A DNA stretch of 24,122 nt. It comes from JAFKKS01 sp039808325. GTDB lineage: Bacteria > Pseudomonadota > Alphaproteobacteria > Rhizobiales > Xanthobacteraceae. The notes below the pieces were generated by a model, which ran no database searches, was not told the DNA's origin, and worked only from the letters and a program-made list of their open reading frames with translations. The stretch is from NCBI GenBank assembly GCA_039808325.1, contig JBDHSU010000056.1, positions 1 to 24,122 on the forward strand. The letters are read 5' to 3'. Below, one piece after another: positions 15,967 through 23,006 of this stretch (its first letter is position 1; the number at the start of each line of letters is the position of its first letter). The translations under genes were made by a program, and so were the position numbers.

Positions 15967-17454
15967 ATGCGCATTGCCGTCGGCGGCTTCATGCACGAGA
16001 CGAATACCTTCGTCGCGCGGCCGACCGCCTGGGAGGACTTCGTGCGCGCCGGACCGTGGCCGACGGTCACCGAGGGCGCGCCGATCCTGAGCACCTTTCG
16101 CGGCATCAATCTCGCGATAGCCCACTTCATGGACGCGGCGGAAAAGGCCGGGCACGAGATGGTGCCGCTCGCCTGGGGCGCGGCGCAGCCCTCCGGTTGC
16201 GTCACCGACGACGCGTTCGAGCGTATGTCCAGGATGATCGTCGACGGCCTCAAGCACGAGAAGCCGGACGCCGTCTTCCTCGAGCTGCACGGGGCGATGG
16301 TGACGCAATCGCTGGAGGACGGTGAAGGCGAATTGCTGCGCCGCGTACGCGCGGTCGTCGGTCCGGACATACCGATCCTCGCCTCGCTCGATCTGCACGC
16401 CAACGTCACCGAGGCGATGGTCGCCAACGCCGACTTCTTCTCCTCGTACCGCACCTATCCGCATGTCGACTGGGGCGCTTCGGGCGGGCGCTGCGCGCAA
16501 TGGCTTGACCGCGTCGTCGCCTGGAAGAGGCCGGCGCGCGCCTGGCGGCAACTTCCCTTCCTCATCCCGATCACGTCCGGCTGCACCTATATCGAGCCGT
16601 CGGGCGGGCTCTACCGGCTTCTGGAGACGATCGAGAAGGAAACCGGCGTCCACATGTCGCTCAACATGGGCTTTCCGCCCGCCGACATCCACGACGTCGG
16701 CCCGAGCGTCATCGCCTACGGCGAGGACCAGAAGGCGGTCGATGCCGCCGCCGACCGTTTGCGCGACGCCGTCCTCGCCGCCGAGCCGGACTTCGCCGCG
16801 CATCGCCCGCTGCCGGCGGCCGAAGCGGTCGCGGAAGCGCTGACCGTCGCCCGCACCGCGAAGCGGCCCGTCGTCATCTCCGATACGCAGGACAATCCCG
16901 GCGCCGGCGCGCCCTCCAACACCACCGGCCTCATCGCCGAGCTTCTCAGGCAGAAGGCGCGGGGCGCGATCGTCGGCATCATGCACGACGAGAAGGCGGC
17001 GGCGCAGGCGCACGCGCGCGGCGTCGGCGCGAGCGTCGACAGTCTCGGCGGCGGCGGAGAAGGCCCGGGGCAGGAGCCGTTGCCCGGCCCGTGGCGGATC
17101 GTCGCGGTCAGCGACGGCACCTTCAAGGGCACCTCGCCGATGCTGCGCGCCCCGATCACCCAAATGGGACCGACGGCCCTGCTGTCGCAGGACGGCGTCG
17201 ACGTCCTCGTCGCCACCATCCGGCAGCAGCCGGTGCATCGGGAGGTGTTCACGCACCTGGGCGCGGACCTGGGCGCCGGTCTCGGCGCGCGGCCGATCAT
17301 CGCGCTGAAAAGCTCGGTGCATTTCCGCTCCGCCTACCAGGAGATTGCGGAGAAGGTGATCGTCTGCCTGGCGCCGGGCGTGAACCTGGAGGATCCGGCG
17401 AGCTTCCGCTTCACGCGCGTCCGTCCGGGAATCCGCGTACGGCCGGGGGGATGA
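15967..17454 (+). CDS. M81 family metallopeptidase (MlrC / microcystinase C-like)
   Basis: 495 residues from the ATG at 15967, with GAGGA 8 bases upstream; longer in-frame versions run into the repeat element. Motifs in order: GGFMHETNTF (residues 7-16), FLELHGAMV (104-112), SLDLHANVT (140-148), YRTYPHVD (161-168) and SDTQDNPGAGAPSNTTG (305-321), the last beginning the C-terminal MlrC domain. His and Asp residues in these motifs supply the probable zinc site. MlrC of Sphingomonas cleaves the linear tetrapeptide of microcystin, but most family members sit in bacteria that never meet microcystin and probably act on other small peptides or amides; several are near amino-acid or peptide transporters. 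No transporter lies directly beside it here, although M3 and gamma-glutamyltransferase-like genes diverge from it. It has no signal peptide, so it is expected in the cytoplasm. Confidence 0.92.
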   Translation: MRIAVGGFMHETNTFVARPTAWEDFVRAGPWPTVTEGAPILSTFRGINLAIAHFMDAAEKAGHEMVPLAWGAAQPSGCVTDDAFERMSRMIVDGLKHEKPDAVFLELHGAMVTQSLEDGEGELLRRVRAVVGPDIPILASLDLHANVTEAMVANADFFSSYRTYPHVDWGASGGRCAQWLDRVVAWKRPARAWRQLPFLIPITSGCTYIEPSGGLYRLLETIEKETGVHMSLNMGFPPADIHDVGPSVIAYGEDQKAVDAAADRLRDAVLAAEPDFAAHRPLPAAEAVAEALTVARTAKRPVVISDTQDNPGAGAPSNTTGLIAELLRQKARGAIVGIMHDEKAAAQAHARGVGASVDSLGGGGEGPGQEPLPGPWRIVAVSDGTFKGTSPMLRAPITQMGPTALLSQDGVDVLVATIRQQPVHREVFTHLGADLGAGLGARPIIALKSSVHFRSAYQEIAEKVIVCLAPGVNLEDPASFRFTRVRPGIRVRPGG

Positions 17455-17489
17455 GCATTGGCGCGATCGCCTGCGTCACAGATTCCTAC

Positions 17490-17590
17490 CCTCATCCCGC
17501 GGTGCCCGCGCACGGCGGGGCCTCGAAGCACGGCCAGGGGCACGGCCGTGCTTCGAGACGCATCGCTTCGCGATGCTCCTCAGGATGAGG
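17490..17590. repeat. REP-like palindromic element downstream of the M81 gene
   Basis: The outer arms are cctcatcc (17490-17497) and ggatgagg (17583-17590). The inner stem of 14 perfect pairs is ctcgaagcacggcc (17522-17535) with ggccgtgcttcgag (17544-17557), loop aggggcac. A second hairpin is gcatcg-cttcg-cgatgc (17560-17576). It shares the plan (outer ATCC/GGAT arms, inner CTCGAAG/CTTCGAG) with the element at 15797-15907. It may also act as terminator or RNA-stabilising foldback for the M81 transcript. Confidence 0.7.
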
Positions 17591-17678
17591 CCGGGGGTGG
17601 AGGCTCCGGCACGGAAGTCTCCGCGGCGCGGCACCACGCCCCTTGATCCCGTCGCCCGTTTCGGAGAGATTGCGCCGC

Positions 17679-17951
17679 ATGAGCACGCCCCAGCCGAGCA
17701 CGTCGACGTCGAGCCGCCCCAAGCGCATCAATTGGGTGCATGTCTCGACCGTGGTAAGCGCCGTGATCCTGATTGCGGCGGAAGTGTTCGGCGGCACGTT
17801 CGCCGCCGGCTGGGCGTTTGCGATTCTGTTCGGTTTTGGCGATTACGCCCATTGGATTCTGCAAGCCATCTTCTTCAGCCTCGGCATGCTGGTGATGGCC
17901 GCCTTCGTGCGTTCGGCGCGACGCGTCGAGCCTTTCACGACGCAGGATTGA
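17679..17951 (+). CDS. Small inner-membrane protein of unknown function
   Basis: 90 residues from the ATG at 17679, preceded by ggagag with about 10 bases spacing. An upstream in-frame ATG (17643) is less likely. It has a Ser/Thr/Pro-rich cytoplasmic tail MSTPQPSTSTSSRPKR, then two hydrophobic stretches: about 18-45 (VSTVVSAVILIAAEVFG, then FAAGWAFAILFGFG) and 48-70 (WILQAIFFSLGMLVMAAFV). It ends in a basic tail. I do not recognise the family. The positive charges on both ends suggest that both termini face the cytoplasm. It lies between the M81 gene with its repeat and the polyamine locus and shares no obvious operon with either. Confidence 0.7.
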   Translation: MSTPQPSTSTSSRPKRINWVHVSTVVSAVILIAAEVFGGTFAAGWAFAILFGFGDYAHWILQAIFFSLGMLVMAAFVRSARRVEPFTTQD

Positions 17952-18032
17952 CCGCCGCGCCGGCAAAAAAATCTTAATGCCGCGCTAAGCGGAACTTTTC
18001 CGAGCTAAAATTTTTTTCAAGCTCAAGAAACT

Positions 18033-18061
18033 CTTGCACTGCAAATTCAAATCGCTTATCT
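18033..18061 (+). promoter_or_regulatory. Candidate promoter of the ornithine decarboxylase leader
   Basis: CTTGCA (18033-18038) and TTATCT (18056-18061) are separated by 17 bases and lie in an AT-rich stretch (18006-18060) that stands out from the GC-rich surroundings. Transcription would then start near 18068, giving a leader of about 450 bases before the start codon at 18516. Confidence 0.4.
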
Positions 18062-18099
18062 GCCCGCTTGCCCAAATTCGCACGTGCCTGTGGTCGCGT

Positions 18100-18510
18100 G
18101 TCGGTCGGTAGGTATCCGGACAAGAGGCCGGACAGCCGCCAAGGATCAGAGCCTTCGGGTTTTGTTGTCCTTGCAACCGTGACCGGCAGCCGGAGGCGAA
18201 ACCGGCGCACCTCGCTCTCAACGAGGGACGCGGCTTAAAGCAACGACGGAGCGGGCTTTTTTGGTCTCGTTGACCCTCCAAAGGTCAACACCGAAGAGGC
18301 TTGTCCATCTTTGCCGGGCGTGCGGAACGGGACATCCCGCTCCAATCCAAGGCAGCATCGCCGGGCGAAGAGCCCTTCGCGCCTTCCGTGTCTCCATCGC
18401 ACGGCCGCACGAAGCCTCCTCATCCGCTGACGCCGGACGGCGCCGCGCAAGCGCACCGTCTGAACTTCAATCCGGGCCACGCCGGCCCATTGAACTTGGG
18501 TTAGGAGCGC
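18100..18510 (+). ncRNA. Structured 5' leader of ornithine decarboxylase, candidate speF-motif RNA
   Basis: The 564 bases between the small membrane gene and ornithine decarboxylase hold no convincing long frame but many stems: tccgg/ccgga (18115-18119, 18128-18132); caagga/tccttg (18140-18145, 18168-18173) capped by a UUCG loop; gccgg/ccggc (18189-18193, 18202-18206); cctcg/cgagg (18210-18214, 18222-18226); gttgacc/ggtcaac (18269-18275, 18283-18289); a near-perfect ggaacggga/tcccgctcc; and ttcaat…gggcc/ggccc…attgaa (18466-18494) just before the ribosome site. A conserved RNA called the speF motif is known upstream of ornithine decarboxylase genes in alphaproteobacteria, and position, length and gene match it. 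The assignment is by context and memory, not by a covariance-model search. Its ligand is not established as far as I know. Confidence 0.65.
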
Positions 18511-18515
18511 ATCTC

Positions 18516-19658
18516 ATGACCGAGCGCATCCAGGATTTCCTGCGCAACCGCCGCCAAGACGGGTTGGACAACGGGCCCTGCCTCGTCGTCGACCTCGCCG
18601 TCGTGCGCGAGAACTTCCAGACCTTCGCAAAGGCGCTGCCGGACAGCCGGGTGTTCTATGCCGTCAAGGCGAACCCCGCGCCGGAGGTGTTGAGCCTGCT
18701 CGCCTCGCTCGGCTCCTGCTTCGACACCGCCTCGGTCGCCGAGATCGAGATGGTGCTCGCGGCCGGCGCGACGGCGGATCGCATCTCCTTCGGCAACACG
18801 ATCAAGAAGGAGCGTGACATCGCGCGCGCCTACGCGCTCGGCGTCCGCTTGTTCGCGGTCGACTGCCAAGCCGAGGTGGAGAAGGTCGCGCGCGTCGCGC
18901 CCCGGGCCAAGGTCTTCTGCCGCTTCCTGTTCGACTGCGTCGGCGCCGACTGGCCGCTGTCGCGCAAGTTCGGCTGCGACCCGGCGATGGCGATCGACGT
19001 GCTCGAGCACGCGCACCGGCTCGGCCTCGAGCCCTACGGCGTGTCGTTCCATGTCGGCTCGCAGCAGGGCCGCACGCAGGCTTGGGACGAGGCGCTGAAG
19101 TCGGCCGCCGCGATCTTCCGCGGCTGCGCCGAGCGCGGCATCACGCTCTCGATGGTCAATCTCGGCGGCGGCTTCCCGACCAAGTATCTGAAGGAAGTGC
19201 CGGCGGTGAAGGCTTACGGGCGCTCGATCTTCCGCGCGCTGCGCAAGCACTTCGGCAACCGCATCCCGGACACCATCATCGAGCCGGGCCGCGGCATGGT
19301 CGGCAACGCCGGCGTGATCGAGGCGGAAGTCGTGCTCGTCTCGAAGAAGAGCGAGAGCGACGACGTGCGCTGGGTCTATCTCGACATCGGCAAGTTCGGC
19401 GGCCTCGCCGAGACGATGGACGAGGCGATCCGCTACCCGATCCGCACGCCGCGCGACGGCGCGGAGGTCGGTCCCTGCGTGCTCGCAGGCCCGACCTGCG
19501 ACTCGGCGGATGTGATGTACGAGAAGGTGCCCTACGATCTCCCGGTCAGCCTGGAGATCGGCGACAAGGTGCTGATCGAAGGCACCGGCGCCTACACCGC
19601 GACCTACTCCGCGGTCGCCTTCAACGGCCTCCCGCCGCTGAAGACGTATCACATCTAG
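18516..19658 (+). CDS. odc: Ornithine (or ornithine/lysine) decarboxylase, PLP fold type III
   Basis: 380 residues. It has the alanine-racemase-like barrel with the PLP lysine K51 in FYAVKANPAPEVL, then FDTASVAEIE (69-78), H179 in SFHVGSQ stacking on the cofactor, the glycine loop NLGGGFPTKY (215-224) for phosphate, EPGRGMVG (256-263), and the catalytic cysteine C328 with D329 in GPTCDSADVMYE from the neighbouring subunit. The length and the GPTCDS motif fit eukaryotic-type ornithine decarboxylase rather than diaminopimelate or arginine decarboxylase. It produces putrescine (or cadaverine from lysine if bifunctional). The ATG at 18516 has AGGAG 8 bases upstream. A longer frame from a TTG at 18261 exists but runs through the structured leader and is rejected. 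It is followed by a GNAT acetyltransferase and homospermidine synthase, giving a polyamine pathway. Confidence 0.94.
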   Translation: MTERIQDFLRNRRQDGLDNGPCLVVDLAVVRENFQTFAKALPDSRVFYAVKANPAPEVLSLLASLGSCFDTASVAEIEMVLAAGATADRISFGNTIKKERDIARAYALGVRLFAVDCQAEVEKVARVAPRAKVFCRFLFDCVGADWPLSRKFGCDPAMAIDVLEHAHRLGLEPYGVSFHVGSQQGRTQAWDEALKSAAAIFRGCAERGITLSMVNLGGGFPTKYLKEVPAVKAYGRSIFRALRKHFGNRIPDTIIEPGRGMVGNAGVIEAEVVLVSKKSESDDVRWVYLDIGKFGGLAETMDEAIRYPIRTPRDGAEVGPCVLAGPTCDSADVMYEKVPYDLPVSLEIGDKVLIEGTGAYTATYSAVAFNGLPPLKTYHI

Positions 19659-19668
19659 GCGGCGCCAT

Positions 19669-19796
19669 CCCTCCCCGGAGGGGAGGGTGGACGCGCGCGA
19701 AAGCGCGCGGCCGGGTGGGGTTGAGCTGCCAAGACTCCCCACCCGACTTCTCGTTCGCTCCCGCTCACTCGAAGCCACCCTCCCCTGCGGGGAGGG
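19669..19796. repeat. Clustered palindromic element (CCCTCCCC/GGGGAGGG type)
   Basis: Four perfect hairpins lie in 128 bases: ccctcccc-gga-ggggaggg (19669-19687); cgcgcgc-gaaa-gcgcgcg (19692-19709, a GNRA tetraloop in RNA); cgggtgggg/ccccacccg (19712-19720, 19737-19745); and ccctcccc-tgc-ggggaggg (19778-19796). The first and last hairpins have identical arms, so the whole can also fold as a larger cruciform. This is a familiar dispersed intergenic type in Hyphomicrobiales, from memory. It separates the decarboxylase from the acetyltransferase. Confidence 0.75.
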
Positions 19797-19811
19797 AGAG
19801 AGGTCATTGCC

Positions 19812-20372
19812 ATGGCCACGATCCGTCACGAACGCTCGACCGACATCGCGGCGCGCGAGCGGCTGCTCGATGCCGCGCTCGGCCCCACGCGCCGCGCCAA
19901 GGCGTCCGAGCGCGTGCGCGAAGGCCGCTTCGCCGCCGACGGCTTGTCGTTCTCGGCGTTCGAGCGCGGCCGCCTCGTCGGCACCGTGCGCCTATGGAAC
20001 GTCGCGGCGGGGCCGGGCCGGCCGGCGCTCCTCCTCGGCCCGCTCGCGGTCGCGCCGGAAGCGCGCGGCCGCGGCATCGGCGCGCAACTGATGGCGCGTG
20101 CGCTGCGCGAGGCGCGGCGGCTGGGTCATCGCGCCGTCATCCTGGTGGGCGATGAGCCGTATTATGGCCGCTTCGGCTTCAGCACGGCGAAAACCGGCGG
20201 CCTGCGGCTCGCCGGCCCGTACGAACAGCATCGCCTGCTTGCGGTTGAACTGGTCGCGGGCGCGCTCGACCGCGCCAGCGGCCTCGTTCGCGGCACCGGC
20301 GAGAAGCTGCCGCGCGGGCTGCCCGACTTTCTCATGGGGACAGTGCGGGCCGCCCTTCCCGCCGCCGCCTGA
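19812..20372 (+). CDS. GNAT family N-acetyltransferase (YhbS-like)
   Basis: 186 residues. The acetyl-CoA binding core is LLLGPLAVAPEARGRGIGAQLM (motif A, with the R/Q-x-x-G-x-G/A equivalent RGRGIG), followed by ALREARRLGHRAVILVGDEPYYGRFGFS, the motif B region with the conserved YYGRFGF typical of YhbS-like (COG3153) acetyltransferases. The substrate is unknown. Because it lies between ornithine decarboxylase and homospermidine synthase on the same strand, acetylation of a polyamine is a reasonable guess; the family is broad, however, and the gene is preceded by a repeat element, so co-regulation is not certain. The ATG at 19812 has AGAGGT about 7 bases upstream, immediately at the edge of the palindromic element. 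Confidence 0.9.
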   Translation: MATIRHERSTDIAARERLLDAALGPTRRAKASERVREGRFAADGLSFSAFERGRLVGTVRLWNVAAGPGRPALLLGPLAVAPEARGRGIGAQLMARALREARRLGHRAVILVGDEPYYGRFGFSTAKTGGLRLAGPYEQHRLLAVELVAGALDRASGLVRGTGEKLPRGLPDFLMGTVRAALPAAA

Positions 20373-20392
20373 GACCGCGCTAAAACACAAAC

Positions 20393-20421
20393 CCGGACGC
20401 CTCGGCCGCCGAGGCGTCCGG
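20393..20421 (+). terminator. Perfect 13-pair hairpin between acetyltransferase and homospermidine synthase
   Basis: ccggacgcctcgg (20393-20405) and ccgaggcgtccgg (20409-20421) form a perfect GC-rich stem with a 3-base loop, 37 bases before the homospermidine synthase ATG. No T-run follows, so it is not a textbook intrinsic terminator. It may attenuate, protect the upstream RNA, or be a small repeat. Confidence 0.5.
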
Positions 20422-20458
20422 CCCGTGCCCGCTGGCCCGCCAACCGGAGTTTTCTAAC

Positions 20459-21889
20459 ATGACCGACTGGCCCGTCCACGCCCAGTTCAAAGGCCCCATC
20501 GTCATGCTCGGCTTCGGGTCGATCGGGCGGGGCACCTTGCCGTTGCTCGAGCGCCATCTCGACTTCGACCGCACGAAATTCACCGTCGTCGCGCCCGACG
20601 ACAGTGGCCGCGCATTGCTCGACGAACGCGGGCTGCGCTTCGTCAAGCAGGCGGTCACCCAAGAGAACTATCGCGACCTTCTGACGCCGCTGCTCTCCGG
20701 CGGGCCGGGGCGCGGCATGATCGTGAACCTTTCGGTCGATACCTCGTCGGCCGCTCTCATTGCCTTCGCCAAGGAGATCGACGCGTTCTACATCGACACC
20801 GTCGCGGAGCCGTGGCCGGGCGTCTACACCGACCGCTCGCTCTCGATCTCGCAGCGCTCGAACTACGCCCTGCGCGAGGGCGTGCTCGACGTACGCCGCA
20901 AGCAGCCGGGCGGCGTCACCGCCGTGAACTGCTGCGGGGCCAATCCCGGCATGGTCTCATGGCTGGTCAAGCAGGCGCTGCTTAACGTCGCCCGCGATGT
21001 CGGCCTCACATTCAAGGAACCGACGGACCGCGCCGGCTGGGCGCGGCTGATGCGCGACGCCGGCGTCAAGGGCATTCACATCGCCGAGCGCGACACGCAG
21101 CGCGCCCGCAACCCGCGGCCGCGCAACAAGTTCGTCAACACCTGGTCGGTCGAGGGCTTCATCGCCGAAGGCCTGCAGCCCTCCGAGCTCGGCTGGGGCA
21201 CGCACGAGAAGACGATCCCCGCCAACGGATCACGACACGACTTCGGCTGCGACGCCGCGATCTATCTCGCGCAGCCGGGCGCTGGAACGCGCGTGCGCTC
21301 GTGGACGCCGACGGCGCAGGCGCAGCATGCCTGGATGATCACGCACAACGAATCGATCTCGATCGCCGATTTCTTCACGCTGCGCGAGAACGGCCAGGTC
21401 GTTTATCGTCCGACCTGCCACTACGCCTACCATCCCTGCGACGACGCCGTGCTTTCTCTGCACGAGATGGCGGGCGCGCAATGGCAGGCGCAGCCGACAT
21501 GGCACATCCTCTCCGAGGACGAGATCGTCGACGGCGTCGACGAGCTCGGCGTGCTGCTCTACGGGCACGCAAAGAACGCCTATTGGTACGGCTCGCGGCT
21601 CTCGATCGAGGAGACGCGGCGCATCGCGCCGTATCAGAACGCCACTGGCCTGCAGGTGACCTCGGCAGTGCTCGCCGGCATCGTGTGGATGCTGGAGAAT
21701 CCCGACCGCGGGCTCGTCGAGGCCGACGAACTGGATTTCAAGCGCTGCCTCGAAGTGCAGCGGCCGTATCTCGGCGAGGTGTTCGGCGAATACACCGACT
21801 GGACGCCGCTCAAGCATCGCGGCGAACTGTTTCCGGAGGACATCGACACCGCCGATCCATGGCAGTTCACCAACGTGCTGGTGAAGTGA
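20459..21889 (+). CDS. hss: Homospermidine synthase
   Basis: 476 residues, the size of the bacterial enzyme (the Blastochloris viridis type). The N-terminal Rossmann motif is VMLGFGSIGRGTLPLL with G18, G20 and G23. Further family segments are YIDTVAEPWPGVYTD (residues about 112-126), NCCGANPGMVSWLVKQALL (about 160-178), GWGTHEKTIP, DFFTLRENGQVVYRPTCHYAYHPCDDAVLSLHEM, GVLLYGHAKNAYWYGSRL and a C-terminal PYLGEVFGEYTDW. The enzyme uses NAD+ as a bound prosthetic carrier to join two putrescines (or putrescine plus spermidine) into sym-homospermidine, the major polyamine of many alphaproteobacteria. Together with the upstream decarboxylase it completes ornithine to homospermidine. GGAG lies 9 bases before the ATG. 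It resembles saccharopine reductase in fold, but the motifs are those of homospermidine synthase. Confidence 0.95.
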   Translation: MTDWPVHAQFKGPIVMLGFGSIGRGTLPLLERHLDFDRTKFTVVAPDDSGRALLDERGLRFVKQAVTQENYRDLLTPLLSGGPGRGMIVNLSVDTSSAALIAFAKEIDAFYIDTVAEPWPGVYTDRSLSISQRSNYALREGVLDVRRKQPGGVTAVNCCGANPGMVSWLVKQALLNVARDVGLTFKEPTDRAGWARLMRDAGVKGIHIAERDTQRARNPRPRNKFVNTWSVEGFIAEGLQPSELGWGTHEKTIPANGSRHDFGCDAAIYLAQPGAGTRVRSWTPTAQAQHAWMITHNESISIADFFTLRENGQVVYRPTCHYAYHPCDDAVLSLHEMAGAQWQAQPTWHILSEDEIVDGVDELGVLLYGHAKNAYWYGSRLSIEETRRIAPYQNATGLQVTSAVLAGIVWMLENPDRGLVEADELDFKRCLEVQRPYLGEVFGEYTDWTPLKHRGELFPEDIDTADPWQFTNVLVK

Positions 21890-21911
21890 GATCGTCATTC
21901 CGCGCCTTCTT

Positions 21912-21937
21912 TTCACCTCTCCCTAGGGAGAGGTGAA
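21912..21937. terminator. 26-base perfect palindrome between convergent genes
   Basis: ttcacctctccc-ta-gggagaggtgaa is a perfect inverted repeat lying 22 bases after the homospermidine synthase stop and 31 bases from the WD40 gene's stop on the other strand. It is well placed to end both transcripts. The CCTCTCCC/GGGAGAGG core also recalls dispersed palindromes of related genomes. The flanking T and A runs are short. Confidence 0.6.
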
Positions 21938-21968
21938 GGTCCGAAGGCGACTAAGCCGGGCGATCCAC

Positions 21969-22976
21969 CTACAGCGTCAGCAGGCCGGCCGCGCCGTTCT
22001 CCGTGCCGAAGGCCAGCACGTCACCCTTCCCGCTCCAGCCGAGCGCCGAGACCGGCGCGCCGTCAGGCTTGCGGACCAGAATCTCGGCGCCGTCTTCGGT
22101 GCGCACCAGCAGGACCATGCCGTCGACGAAGCCGACGGCGGTGATCTCGTGCTTCGGATGGCTGGCGACGGCCGAGACGCGCAGTTCGCGCGGCGCCAGC
22201 ATGCGCGGCGCCTTCCCCATCGGCCCGTCCTTGCCCTGAAACGGCCAGAGAATAAGCTGCTCGGAGCCGGAGCTTGCGAGCCACTTGCCGCCGACACTCC
22301 AGTCGAGCGAACGCACCTTCGCCGTATAGCCCGACATGCGCATGTGCTTGCGATCTTCCAACCGCCAGCCGTGCAGCATCGGCTCCTGCATCGTCGTGAT
22401 GATGAACTTGCCGTCGGGGCTGAAGCAAACGGAGAGATGCGAGCCCTTCCAGTCGAGAACGTCCGGCGCGGCGTCGGTCTCCGGAAACCAGAGCGATACG
22501 CCGTTATAGTGTGCGACGGCGAGCCGGAAACCTTTCGGCGCGAAGCTGAGCCCGCCGGCGCTGGAGGCGAGTTCGAGCGTTTTCTCCTCGCCCTTCGGCT
22601 TGCGCACCGTCACCGTCTTGCCGCAGGCCCAGGCGACGGCGCCGTTGCGGGCCAGCGCGACGTGGTCGATCCATCGCCGCTTCGGGTCCGTCGCGATCGT
22701 CTCCGTGACGCCCGCCGCATCCGTCGCGACCAGTGTTCCGTCGTCTCCGCCGGTGACGACACGCCGCTCGTCCGCCGCGGCGGCAAGGATGCCGCCGGCA
22801 TGCGCGGCAACGCGCGCGGGTGCGGCCGTGCCGCCCGTATCGGCGAGAAGCAGCGCCTCCTCGCCGAGCACGAAAACGGCGGTCGCGCCAAGGAAACACA
22901 CATCGACGATAGACGTGTCCGCCTCGACCGGGCGCACCTTGTCCACGATCGAGGCCGAGCCGGTTTCAAGCGACAT
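21969..22976 (-). CDS. WD40-repeat-like beta-propeller protein
   Basis: 335 residues with repeats spaced about 40 residues apart. Recognisable blades include VAAHAGGILAAAADERRVVTGGDDGTLVATD (about residues 55-87), DHVALARNGAVAWACGKTVTVRKP (about 104-127), SFAPKGFRLAVAHYNGVSLWFPE, CFSPDGKFIITTMQEPMLHGWRLED, VRSLDWSVGGKWLASSGSEQLILWPF, ASHPKHEITAVGFVDGMVLLVRTEDG and SALGWSGKGDVLAFGTENGAAGLLTL. This fits a seven-bladed propeller. There is no signal peptide, so it is probably a cytoplasmic scaffold of unknown partner. From memory, relatives occur widely in Hyphomicrobiales, sometimes near CobW-type GTPases, but none is in this window. An AAGG sequence lies about 9 bases before the ATG. It follows the small barrel protein by 30 bases and may share its transcript. 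Confidence 0.85.
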   Translation of the reverse strand: MSLETGSASIVDKVRPVEADTSIVDVCFLGATAVFVLGEEALLLADTGGTAAPARVAAHAGGILAAAADERRVVTGGDDGTLVATDAAGVTETIATDPKRRWIDHVALARNGAVAWACGKTVTVRKPKGEEKTLELASSAGGLSFAPKGFRLAVAHYNGVSLWFPETDAAPDVLDWKGSHLSVCFSPDGKFIITTMQEPMLHGWRLEDRKHMRMSGYTAKVRSLDWSVGGKWLASSGSEQLILWPFQGKDGPMGKAPRMLAPRELRVSAVASHPKHEITAVGFVDGMVLLVRTEDGAEILVRKPDGAPVSALGWSGKGDVLAFGTENGAAGLLTL

Positions 22977-23006
22977 AGGTGACGACCTTGGCCGCGCCGA
23001 TGCGCA

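Noticed and set aside
18261..18515. TTG-initiated N-terminal extension of ornithine decarboxylase
   Set aside because: It runs through the structured leader, adds 85 residues not found in the family, and ignores the AGGAG site placed correctly for the ATG at 18516.
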